Assembly: GCF_902506265.1 (NCBI RefSeq)
Contig: NZ_LR733556.1
Location: forward strand, 1,669,971-1,733,970
From: Flavobacterium sp. 9AF
GTDB lineage: Bacteria > Bacteroidota > Bacteroidia > Flavobacteriales > Flavobacteriaceae
Length of the DNA stretch: 64,000 bases
Reading direction: 5' to 3'
The stretch's first letter is position 1. Every line of letters begins with the position of its first letter. The notes below the pieces were generated by a model that was given only the letters and a program-made list of their open reading frames with translations, did no database searches and was not told where the DNA came from. This document shows positions 27,506 to 35,308 of the stretch, piece after piece. The translations under genes and the position numbers were made by a program.

Positions 27506-28114
27506 TTAGTTCTTTCTTGGTTCTGCCTCAGAAAGCCTCATAGGATATAAATCTTGAATAGTCTTTACCATAGGCTCTAATTTCTCAACCAATCCTTCTT
27601 CTGCTTTTGAAGCAGGATCATTAGCTACATATTCTATCTCAGTATATTTTCTATTATAACGTCTCATACTTTCTCTATCTCTAAGAAAATAATAAGCCGC
27701 TACTAGTTCATTTTGAACTGCAATATATGTTTGATATGTAGTTTGACCGTCATTCATTAAAGAAATAACTGCATCATCAGGGCTATCAGACGACAAAGGG
27801 TCTTTTTTTCCTTGACAATAAGAACATTGTTGCGCACCATTATTATCTAAGAAATCAATAGCAGCTTGTCTTAAATCTTTAATATCCATAGGCTGTTCAT
27901 TAACTAAAAGCAAATTATCCTTGTTTACTAAAACACGCATAATATTTCTTTCGTTAATAGGCGGAACTGGGGGATTATCTTCCCATCTAGGCAATAATCT
28001 ATTGATTCCCTGATCAACTCCAATGGTTGTTGTGACCAAGAAGAAGATTAAAAGTAGGAAAGCAATATCTGCCATAGAACCAGCATTAACTTCTGGTGCT
28101 TCTCTTTTTGCCAT
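27506..28114 (-). CDS. exbD: ExbD/TolR family biopolymer transporter (first copy) with CxxC insert
   Basis: 202 residues. TM helix with the conserved Asp (GSMADIAFLLLIFFLVTTT), then a periplasmic domain longer than classical ExbD (about 140 residues). It includes CSYCQGKKDPLSS, a CxxC pair, and a C-terminal extension (VEKLEPMVKTIQDLYPMRLSE). Two unlike ExbD proteins in one operon is the normal Bacteroidota arrangement. Confidence 0.93.
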   Translation of the reverse strand: MAKREAPEVNAGSMADIAFLLLIFFLVTTTIGVDQGINRLLPRWEDNPPVPPINERNIMRVLVNKDNLLLVNEQPMDIKDLRQAAIDFLDNNGAQQCSYCQGKKDPLSSDSPDDAVISLMNDGQTTYQTYIAVQNELVAAYYFLRDRESMRRYNRKYTEIEYVANDPASKAEEGLVEKLEPMVKTIQDLYPMRLSEAEPRKN

Positions 28115-28116
28115 AA

Positions 28117-28539
28117 TTATTTTCTAATTTTTGTGAATCCAGCCCAAACCATAGTTCCAATTGCAACTACTGTTAGGATATAAAAAGCGTTTAATCCCGC
28201 TCCAACTAGTTTAGGTGTTGATCCAGAATAAACTATTCCATTAGCTTTAACTTCATCGCCATTTGCAAGTAAATAAGAAATTAAAAGTACACCAGCAAAT
28301 AGAGCAACAGAAATTAAAGTCTTCTTTAAATTCGCTTTATCAGAAAACAAATTCTTTAATACATATATCAATACAATACCAACACATATAGCTAATACTA
28401 CATAAGATAAAAAGATTAAAGGTGAAATCCATTTGTTCTCTGCACCATCCTCACTTGCATTCATAAGCAAACCTAAAAAGATAACGCTTAATACTGCAAT
28501 GATGATAACTGCAATTTTTGTTAATTTATGTAAATTCAT
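28117..28539 (-). CDS. Four-TM membrane protein of the ExbB/ExbD operon
   Basis: 140 residues with four TM segments (about 7-26, 38-62, 75-91, 113-133). Lies 2 nt upstream of the first exbD and 21 nt after exbB, so it is co-transcribed with them. The same gene is found at this position in many flavobacteria. Function unknown; probably part of the energising complex. Confidence 0.82.
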   Translation of the reverse strand: MNLHKLTKIAVIIIAVLSVIFLGLLMNASEDGAENKWISPLIFLSYVVLAICVGIVLIYVLKNLFSDKANLKKTLISVALFAGVLLISYLLANGDEVKANGIVYSGSTPKLVGAGLNAFYILTVVAIGTMVWAGFTKIRK

Positions 28540-28560
28540 GAGAATTATCTTTTTTTGTTA

Positions 28561-29388
28561 TTATTTTCTGTAGTCTGACAAGATATCAATTAAGCTAATT
28601 GAAGCATCTTCCATATCGTTAACGATAGAATCGATTTTAGCAATGATATAATTGTAGAAAACCTGTAAAATAATTGCAACAATAAGACCAAATACTGTTG
28701 TTAATAACGCTACTTTAATACCTCCAGCAACTAAAGATGGCTCCATAGATCCTGCTGATTGAATTTGGTCAAACGCTTCGATCATACCGATTACCGTTCC
28801 CATGAATCCTAACATCGGTGCTAACGCGATGAATAATGAAATCCAAGATACATTTTTCTCTAATTGTCCCATTTGAACTCCTCCGTAAGCTACAACAGCT
28901 TTTTCAGCAGATTCAATACCGTGAGAATGTCTATCTAAACCTTGATAGAAAATTGACGCAACTGGACCAGAAGTATTTCTACAAACTTCTTTAGCAGCTT
29001 CAACCCCACCAGATTTTAATGCATCTTCTACATCAGAAATTAATTTTTTAGAATTAGTTGTAGAAAGATTTAAATAAATAATTCTTTCAATAGCAATTGC
29101 TAATCCTAAAATCAAACAGATTAATACAATTCCCATAAATCCAGGACCACCTTCAATGAAACGTTGTTTCATTTTTTGAGTAAATGTTGGCTCTTCATCT
29201 GTTGTTGTAACAACTTCCTCAACACCTTCTTCTGTTGCTGTATCAGCTGCAGCTACAGTGTCAGCAGTTGTTTCTTCAACCATTTCAGTAGCAGTTGCAG
29301 TCGTATCAGCTGCAGTAGATTCTTGAGCTTGAATGTTACCAAAAGTCATAAGCCCTGTGATTGCTAAAATAGAAAATAATCTTTTCAT
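28561..29388 (-). CDS. exbB: ExbB/TolQ/MotA family proton channel
   Basis: 275 residues. Signal-peptide-like start (ends NIQAQ), then a low-complexity Ala/Thr/Glu stretch (about 22-68), then three TM segments of the TolQ/ExbB fold with the signature LGFMGTVIGMIEAFDQI and the last TM pair (GGIKVALLTTVFGLIVAII). The N-terminal extension is usual in Bacteroidota ExbB. First gene of the operon exbB-(140-aa protein)-exbD-exbD. Confidence 0.95.
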   Translation of the reverse strand: MKRLFSILAITGLMTFGNIQAQESTAADTTATATEMVEETTADTVAAADTATEEGVEEVVTTTDEEPTFTQKMKQRFIEGGPGFMGIVLICLILGLAIAIERIIYLNLSTTNSKKLISDVEDALKSGGVEAAKEVCRNTSGPVASIFYQGLDRHSHGIESAEKAVVAYGGVQMGQLEKNVSWISLFIALAPMLGFMGTVIGMIEAFDQIQSAGSMEPSLVAGGIKVALLTTVFGLIVAIILQVFYNYIIAKIDSIVNDMEDASISLIDILSDYRK

Positions 29389-29467
29389 CGCTTTTGTTCT
29401 TAATTTAATTAGTTAATTGGGTTAAATTTATAAAATTATTTATGAAATTAAAAATATTTTATTCTTG

Positions 29468-29555
29468 CGGAGAGGAAGGGATTCGAACCCTCGATGCCCT
29501 TTAGGGGCATACATACTTTCCAGGCATGCTCCTTCGACCTCTCGGACACCTCTCC
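29468..29555 (-). tRNA. tRNA-Ser (anticodon GGA)
   Basis: 88 nt with a long variable arm. Acceptor stem GGAGAGG with CCTCTCC, discriminator G, anticodon loop CTGGAAA (GGA) on a 5-bp stem, T arm GAGGGTTCGAATCCCTTC. CCA is not encoded. Stands alone between exbB and ansA. Confidence 0.97.
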
Positions 29556-29632
29556 ATTGAAAAATGTTCAATTTCAAGGGCGCTAAATAACGCAAAAAAT
29601 CTCACGTATAAAAATTTTAATGCTTTTTTTTA

Positions 29633-30658
29633 TCATATTTCTCCTCTTAGGCTCGTTTCAAAAATAGTTTTAAACACTTTATTTGCCACTTTTTGCCCTA
29701 ACATATACATCAATTTTGTAATAGCTGCTTCAGTAGTAATGTCAAATCCTGAAATTACACCTATATTTTTTAATTGTGTACTTGTCTCATATTGCCCCAT
29801 CGTTACGGCACCACCACTACACTGAGTAACATTTACTACATGAATGTTATGCTTTATTGCTTCTTCGATTTTTTTTACAAACCAATCTTGTGAAGGAGCA
29901 TTTCCTGAACCATAAGTTTCTAAAACAATACCTTTTAAACCTTTTATATTTATTATTGCATCAATAACTTCTTTTGTTATTCCTGGAAAAACTTTTAAAA
30001 TCACGACATTGGTATCAAAATCAAGATTTACTTTTAATGCTTTGTTACCTTCTTTTTTTAAAACCGCTTCTTTATTTACTTTTAAATGCACTCCTGACTC
30101 AGCTAATTCCGGAAAGTTTGGTGATGCAAAAGCATTGAAATGCTCGGCACTAATTTTTGTAGTTCTGTTTCCTCTATATAGCTTATATTCAAAATACAAA
30201 CATACTTCTTGAATAACAGCTTTTCCTTTTTCTTTAAGTGAAGCAATTTGTATCGCAGTTATTAAGTTTTCTTTTGCATCTGTTCGTAAATCTCCAATAG
30301 GCAATTGAGAACCCGTAAAAACGACTGGTTTATTTAAGTTTTCCAGCATAAAACTTAATGCAGAAGCGCTATAGGACATGGTATCGGATCCATGCAAAAC
30401 AACAAAACCATCAAATTTTGTGAAATTTTCTTTAATAATTTTTGCTATTTGTTGCCAATAATCTACATTCATATTTGAAGAATCTATAGGTTCTTCAAAA
30501 GAAATAGTATCTATTTCACAATCTAAAAGTTTTATTTCTGGTATTTTATTAAGCAACTTTTTAAAATTAAATGCCTTTAAAGCACCAGATATGGAACTTT
30601 TAACCATTCCAATTGTACCTCCTGTATAAATAAGTAGAATGGTTGGCTTATTTGACAT
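29633..30658 (-). CDS. ansA: Type I L-asparaginase
   Basis: Hydrolyses Asn to Asp and ammonia. 341 residues without signal peptide, so the cytoplasmic type I form. Active-site Thr motifs seen: YTGGTIGMV at the N-terminus and LHGSDTMSYSASALSFML near residue 90. Overlaps the upstream acyltransferase gene by 11 nt, so the two share a transcript. Confidence 0.95.
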   Translation of the reverse strand: MSNKPTILLIYTGGTIGMVKSSISGALKAFNFKKLLNKIPEIKLLDCEIDTISFEEPIDSSNMNVDYWQQIAKIIKENFTKFDGFVVLHGSDTMSYSASALSFMLENLNKPVVFTGSQLPIGDLRTDAKENLITAIQIASLKEKGKAVIQEVCLYFEYKLYRGNRTTKISAEHFNAFASPNFPELAESGVHLKVNKEAVLKKEGNKALKVNLDFDTNVVILKVFPGITKEVIDAIINIKGLKGIVLETYGSGNAPSQDWFVKKIEEAIKHNIHVVNVTQCSGGAVTMGQYETSTQLKNIGVISGFDITTEAAITKLMYMLGQKVANKVFKTIFETSLRGEI

Positions 30659-31784
30659 CTTGATATTTCATTTTATTTACCACTGGATTAGCATACATTG
30701 CTAAAAAACCTTCTCTTATAGTTGGGTTATCATAATCTATACGCATTTCAAACCTTCTTTGAAACAACTGCTTTTCTTCTTTTGTATAGTGTAATGCAAA
30801 AGTTTCTGTGTTATTTAAGATGTCATAAGCGATGTAATTTGTAGGCCACAATTTATAATTTTGAAGAATAGCATCGTCTATAATATTAGCTAAAGCTTGT
30901 ATTTGCTTATTGGTATTTTCATGTTGCTTTTTTATAAATTCTAATTCAGAACCTATAACATCACCTACATGAATATGAATGTGCTTTTTTTGACCTATAA
31001 TTCCGCTTAAAAGAGTTATAAAATCTTCATTTTTTTCTTTTATATATACTTCATCTTTAGCTTGTGCTAATAGTTGAGGCATTTTTAAAGCGTCGGTTGG
31101 ATCATATTCATAAGAAATTGAAACGGGTACAACTTTCAATTTCTTAAAGAAATCCATAACATTTTCTTCATCAGAAGCCATAGCCACCATCTTAAGTACT
31201 CCTTGATGTGTAGCATCATTCCCATCTTTTGTTCTTCCTTCTCTTTGAGCTATCCAAACTGAACGATTTTCTCTACCTAAAAGGTGGTACATATATTCTG
31301 ACATTAGCTTTGAACTTTGCAATAATTCTCTTGGTGAAAGATTTCTTTGCACTAAAAAATTTCTATTTAATTTAGATAATTTTAATACAAAATCTTTTTT
31401 AACTAAATTATCACCAATAGCTGAAGCTGTCATTATTAAACCATGATCGAAAAGCGATACATTTAATAAAGAAGTATCTAAAATAATATCTCTGTGATTC
31501 GAAATAAATAAATAAGGAGTATTTTTTTCTAACTTTTCAAATCCAGAAGTAGTTAATCCATCTGAACTTTTTTCTAAGACCTTTTGTATAGATTGATACA
31601 CAAAGTTTATTTGAAAATCCCTTATAGAATGTGTTTTTTTTAACTGTTCTTTCCATATCTCATCTGGGGTTTCTGGAAAGGTAAAATTCATCATTGCTTT
31701 CAACATAGGATGATTTAATGAAGAACACAGCGCTTCATTAACTTCTGTATCATAATAAGGACGAATGCTATCGAATTTTGACAT
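30648..31784 (-). CDS. 1-acyl-glycerol-3-phosphate acyltransferase family protein
   Basis: Start taken at 31784 (MSKFDSIRPYY); the ATG ten codons upstream adds a short hydrophobic stretch that is not conserved-looking. About 378 residues. PlsC-type motifs: FISNHRDIILDTSLL (the HX4D-like box, here NHRDIILD) and REGRTKDGND. Likely transfers acyl chains in phospholipid synthesis. This is the larger form with N- and C-terminal extensions that is seen in Bacteroidota. Coupled to ansA. Confidence 0.87.
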   Translation of the reverse strand: MSKFDSIRPYYDTEVNEALCSSLNHPMLKAMMNFTFPETPDEIWKEQLKKTHSIRDFQINFVYQSIQKVLEKSSDGLTTSGFEKLEKNTPYLFISNHRDIILDTSLLNVSLFDHGLIMTASAIGDNLVKKDFVLKLSKLNRNFLVQRNLSPRELLQSSKLMSEYMYHLLGRENRSVWIAQREGRTKDGNDATHQGVLKMVAMASDEENVMDFFKKLKVVPVSISYEYDPTDALKMPQLLAQAKDEVYIKEKNEDFITLLSGIIGQKKHIHIHVGDVIGSELEFIKKQHENTNKQIQALANIIDDAILQNYKLWPTNYIAYDILNNTETFALHYTKEEKQLFQRRFEMRIDYDNPTIREGFLAMYANPVVNKMKYQDVK

Positions 31785-31844
31785 ATTAATAAAAATCAAT
31801 CCACAAAAGAACAAAAAAAATAATTAATGAAAGTAAATTCACCG

Positions 31845-32624
31845 TTAAATTCCGAAAATTGCTTTTGAATTAGCCGTTGTTTTTAACGCAATTTCCTCAA
31901 CAGTAAGGGAATAAATTTCTGCTAATTTTTGAGCCACAAGTAAAGTATAGCTACTTTCATTGCGTTTACCACGATAAGGAACAGGCGCTAAATAAGGTGC
32001 ATCCGTTTCTAAAACAATATGTTGCAAATCGATTTCATTTAAAAACTGATCAATTTTACCGTTTTTAAAAGTAGCCACTCCTCCAATTCCTAATTTCATA
32101 TTTAAATTGATAGCTCTTTTTGCTTGATTAAAATCACCGGTAAAACAATGGAATATTCCAAACAAATCTGAAGATCTTTCTTGTTCTAAAATTTCAAAAA
32201 CTTCATCAAAAGCATCTCTACAATGAATATTGATAGCCAATTGATATTTTTTTGCCAATTGAATCTGGTGCTGAAAAGCTTCTTGTTGCTGTTTTAAATA
32301 GGTTTTATCCCAATACAAATCGATTCCAATTTCTCCAATGGCATAAAACTTTCTTGAAGCCAATTGCTTTTCTACATGAACCAATTCTTCTTTGTAGTTT
32401 TCCTTAACATAAGTTGGATGCAATCCCATCATTAAAAAAATATTCTCTGGATATTGTTTTTCCAAATCATACATCTTTTGCGTACAACTCGAATCGATAG
32501 AAGGCAGAAAAAAACGCGTTACACCTACATTGAAGGCACGTTGCATCATTTCATCTCTATCAGCATCAAATTCTTCACTATATAAGTGAGTATGTGTATC
32601 TGTTAATTGTAATAATGTATCCAA
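31845..32624 (-). CDS. tatD: TatD family metal-dependent hydrolase
   Basis: 259 residues. TIM-barrel DNase-type metal ligands: TDTHTHLY at the N-terminus, EIGIDLYWD near residue 98, NIHCRDAFDE, FHCFTGD and ETDAPYLAP. 3'-5' exonuclease/deoxyribonuclease family. First gene of a likely tatD-acyltransferase-ansA unit, with its own -7 box upstream. Confidence 0.95.
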   Translation of the reverse strand: MDTLLQLTDTHTHLYSEEFDADRDEMMQRAFNVGVTRFFLPSIDSSCTQKMYDLEKQYPENIFLMMGLHPTYVKENYKEELVHVEKQLASRKFYAIGEIGIDLYWDKTYLKQQQEAFQHQIQLAKKYQLAINIHCRDAFDEVFEILEQERSSDLFGIFHCFTGDFNQAKRAINLNMKLGIGGVATFKNGKIDQFLNEIDLQHIVLETDAPYLAPVPYRGKRNESSYTLLVAQKLAEIYSLTVEEIALKTTANSKAIFGI

Positions 32625-32643
32625 AACGATTTATATTTGGTTG

Positions 32644-32651
32644 CAAAAATA
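32644..32651 (-). promoter_or_regulatory. -7 promoter element for tatD
   Basis: The minus strand reads TATTTTTG, a perfect TAnnTTTG box 19 nt before the tatD ATG. Confidence 0.5.
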
Positions 32652-32723
32652 GAATCTTTATTTGGCTTAAACTAAAAAAGCTACTGAATAATCAGCAGCT
32701 TTTTCCTAACTTAATTTCTATTT

Positions 32724-33449
32724 TTATAGTTTACTCAACAAAATTTGTGCCCCTTTATACTCTTCTGCTTCTTTTGGAATTTCTTCTAAAAAAACTTTAC
32801 AATCTTCATATTCTTTTTGTTTTAATTTAGACATCGCCAAATACCACAAAGCTTTATTTTTAAAGACAGTATTCTGACTTTTAATATTTTGCAAAATAGA
32901 TTCTGCTTTTACAAACTGATCTTCTTCCAATAAAGCAACAGCATAAATCAATTTCTCTTCAACTCCTAATTCTTTTCTATTTATACTTTCAAAAGAAGCT
33001 ATTGCTATCTTGTAATTCTTATTATTAAAAGCTTCTTCAGCTTGTTTTAGATTTATATCTGTTTCTCCTCTTTCTGTAAAATAAGCTTTTTCATGTTCAT
33101 TGAAATCGGAATATTCTGGAATTGTATTTTTCATAAAAAACCAAATAGATAAGAATAACAATAAACTCGCAGCAACAGCATACCATCTATAAGATATAGG
33201 TATAATTTTTTTCTTTTTTTCTTTTGATGCGTCATGATATTGTCTAGAAATAATTTTCAAATTATTTTTAAAATTTTCTGTTTCCGATGAAAATTCATTT
33301 TGTAAGTAATAATCTGTAGCTCTATACAATTCAAATTCCTCTTTCAATTCTTCATCTATTTGAAGTTGATTTTCAAAGTCTAACTTTTCTTGTCTTGTCA
33401 TCTCGTTTGCCAAATATTGGTCGAAAACTAAAAACATTTCCTCTTTCAT
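32724..33449 (-). CDS. Membrane-anchored TPR protein, probable anti-sigma partner
   Basis: 241 residues. Cytoplasmic N-terminal part (1-88: LVFDQYLANEMTRQEKLDFE) resembling the anti-sigma module of ECF systems, without zinc ligands; one TM at about 90-106; periplasmic TPR-like C-terminal half (INLKQAEEAFNNKNYKIAIASF). Starts 1 nt after the ECF sigma stop codon. That arrangement suggests it holds the sigma factor inactive at the membrane and senses an envelope signal; this is inference. Confidence 0.78.
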   Translation of the reverse strand: MKEEMFLVFDQYLANEMTRQEKLDFENQLQIDEELKEEFELYRATDYYLQNEFSSETENFKNNLKIISRQYHDASKEKKKKIIPISYRWYAVAASLLLFLSIWFFMKNTIPEYSDFNEHEKAYFTERGETDINLKQAEEAFNNKNYKIAIASFESINRKELGVEEKLIYAVALLEEDQFVKAESILQNIKSQNTVFKNKALWYLAMSKLKQKEYEDCKVFLEEIPKEAEEYKGAQILLSKL

Positions 33450-33450
33450 T

Positions 33451-34035
33451 TTACTGATTCTTTAAAGATTGATACTGAACCGATTCTTTAATTAATTTTG
33501 TTAATTGTCCTGTGCATAGTGATTTTTTCTTTCTCACATAAGCATAGGTTACGGCTAACTTTTGAGCAACCTCTTCCATACTCTTCATTATAAAACTCAA
33601 TTTGAGTATTTCTTGACATTTTTCTCCTAATTGTTGAAACATTTTTTCAAACAAGGCTTGTTTTTCTGCATACATTTCAGTTTTGAAAAGCGTTTCTAGA
33701 AGCGATTCATCTTTAGATACATTATCATTTTGTAATGTTACCCCTTTACGAGAAGATTTTTTTAATTCGTTTAACCATCGTCTTTTACAAAGTAAAAAGA
33801 AATAAGCATCGAAAGGACAAGATATTGTTAAACTTTCTTCTCTAGCTTGTTTAAAAATAATAATCAAAACTTCTTGAATTACATCTTCCGCTTCGTCTGC
33901 ACTTCCATTATTATTTTTTATAAACTGTATTACTTTAGGTACAAATTTTTTATAAATAGCATTAATAACAACGGGATCATTATTCTTCAAACCATCTATA
34001 TACAATTGATCTACATGGGTGTTTTTGTCGCTCAT
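33451..34035 (-). CDS. ECF-type RNA polymerase sigma factor
   Basis: 194 residues. Region 2 has SADEAEDVIQEVLIIIFKQ and FDAYFFLLCKRRWLNELKK; region 4 has KCQEILKLSFIMKSMEEVAQKL with an HTH ending VTYAYVRKKKSLCTGQL. Encoded with the TPR anti-sigma-like gene and divergent from the lipoprotein gene, whose upstream region holds two GAGGTAACA elements that could be its target. Confidence 0.92.
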   Translation of the reverse strand: MSDKNTHVDQLYIDGLKNNDPVVINAIYKKFVPKVIQFIKNNNGSADEAEDVIQEVLIIIFKQAREESLTISCPFDAYFFLLCKRRWLNELKKSSRKGVTLQNDNVSKDESLLETLFKTEMYAEKQALFEKMFQQLGEKCQEILKLSFIMKSMEEVAQKLAVTYAYVRKKKSLCTGQLTKLIKESVQYQSLKNQ

Positions 34036-34090
34036 TTCTACTTATTTATTAGCTAAGATAGAAAGTTTAGCATAGAAAGTAAAATTATAA

Positions 34091-34180
34091 GAGGTAACAT
34101 TTTTTAGTTAAAAAGTATCTATAAATAAAATAGCTATAAAATGTAAATATTTGAGAGGTAACAATTTTACATCTTTATTG
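34091..34180 (+). promoter_or_regulatory. Duplicated GAGGTAACA elements, candidate ECF sigma promoters
   Basis: GAGGTAACA occurs at 34091-34099 and again at 34155-34163, both on the plus strand and 64 nt apart, each followed by T-rich sequence and a later CTATAAATAAAA. GTAAC is close to the AAC-centred -35 of ECF promoters. For the first copy, GTATCT follows at 16 nt. They face the lipoprotein gene at 34211. Confidence 0.5.
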
Positions 34181-34210
34181 ATATATGATAAAAACTATAA
34201 ATAAAAAATT

Positions 34211-35233
34211 ATGAAAAATGTAAATCTATTAAACCGTAAAAAAAATGTGATTTTCCAATTCGCATTTTTAGTAAGCCTGATTGTCACACTATTAATTAGT
34301 TGTGAAAAGAGCGATGATAATGATTGTAATGGAGATTGTAATCCAAAGCCAACAGCTGCCGAGTTTGAGGCCATAAGAGAAGATGCATTAATAGGTATGA
34401 CACAAAATTTCCAACTTAATGTAGCCAATGGTCTAACTACATTTACCTCTTCAAATGGGGTTGAAATTGATATTAATCCTGCTTGTTTGTCTTTAAATGG
34501 CAACGCTGTAACAGGACTTATTGATATTAAATATATAGAAGTTTTTGATGGAGGAAGCATGCTAGTCACAGATAAAACAACGATGGGAGTACTCCCTACT
34601 GGTGATTTAGCGATGTTAATTTCAGGTGGAGAATTTTACATCAATGCCACTCAAAATGGACAGCAATTAACCTTGAATTGCGGAATGAACCTAAGAATCC
34701 CTACCCATCTTACAAATGAAGAAAATGACATGAAATTATGGAATGGTGAAATGGATGAAGATGGAAATTTAGAATGGCGAGAAGAAAACGACCCTACAGG
34801 TGGACAAGGTGGTGTTTTTTTAGAACAAGGAGCAAATGGATCTACTTATTATGCTTTCTTTAATAATTTTGGCTGGACCAATGTAGACAAATTCTATAAT
34901 CATACTGGTCCAAAAACTCAAATTTTAGCAACTGTACCCGCTGGATACAATTTTGACAATAGTGCAGTTTATCTTCATTATGATGGAGAAGGTAATGCAT
35001 TAGCCAAATTAGACACCTATGATGCTACCACTGGGCAATTTTCTGAACATTATGGTCAAATACCTATAGGTTTAGCTTGTCATATTATTTTTGCAACAGA
35101 AGAAAATGGACAATGGAGATATGCCATAAAACCTGTAAGCATAACAGCTAACACGATATATAATTTCACTCTTGGCGAAACAATTGTAGGAACAGAAGCA
35201 CAACTTGTTGCTGCAATTAACGCGCTACCATAA
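34211..35233 (+). CDS. Secreted lipoprotein, candidate target of the ECF sigma
   Basis: 340 residues. Lipoprotein signal with lipobox ending LLISC (Cys31), followed by an Asp-rich tether (EKSDDNDCNGDC), which in Bacteroidota favours surface export. The middle part (EIDINPACLSLNGNAVTG, IKYIEVFDGGSML, GGEFYINATQNGQ) resembles beta-sandwich surface domains. No precise family recognised. Has its own promoter region and is closed by a terminator, so it is a separate unit from the PKD-CHAT operon. Confidence 0.8.
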   Translation: MKNVNLLNRKKNVIFQFAFLVSLIVTLLISCEKSDDNDCNGDCNPKPTAAEFEAIREDALIGMTQNFQLNVANGLTTFTSSNGVEIDINPACLSLNGNAVTGLIDIKYIEVFDGGSMLVTDKTTMGVLPTGDLAMLISGGEFYINATQNGQQLTLNCGMNLRIPTHLTNEENDMKLWNGEMDEDGNLEWREENDPTGGQGGVFLEQGANGSTYYAFFNNFGWTNVDKFYNHTGPKTQILATVPAGYNFDNSAVYLHYDGEGNALAKLDTYDATTGQFSEHYGQIPIGLACHIIFATEENGQWRYAIKPVSITANTIYNFTLGETIVGTEAQLVAAINALP

Positions 35234-35253
35234 TTAGTTTAGTTTGTTTTGAG

Positions 35254-35283
35254 AAAGTGATGACTTGTTCATCACTTTTTCTT
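35254..35283 (+). terminator. Intrinsic terminator after the lipoprotein gene
   Basis: AAAGTGATGA, loop CTTGT, then TCATCACTTT with a T-run. Confidence 0.88.
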
Positions 35284-35308
35284 ATATTTAAACCTAAAAT
35301 CTGATATT

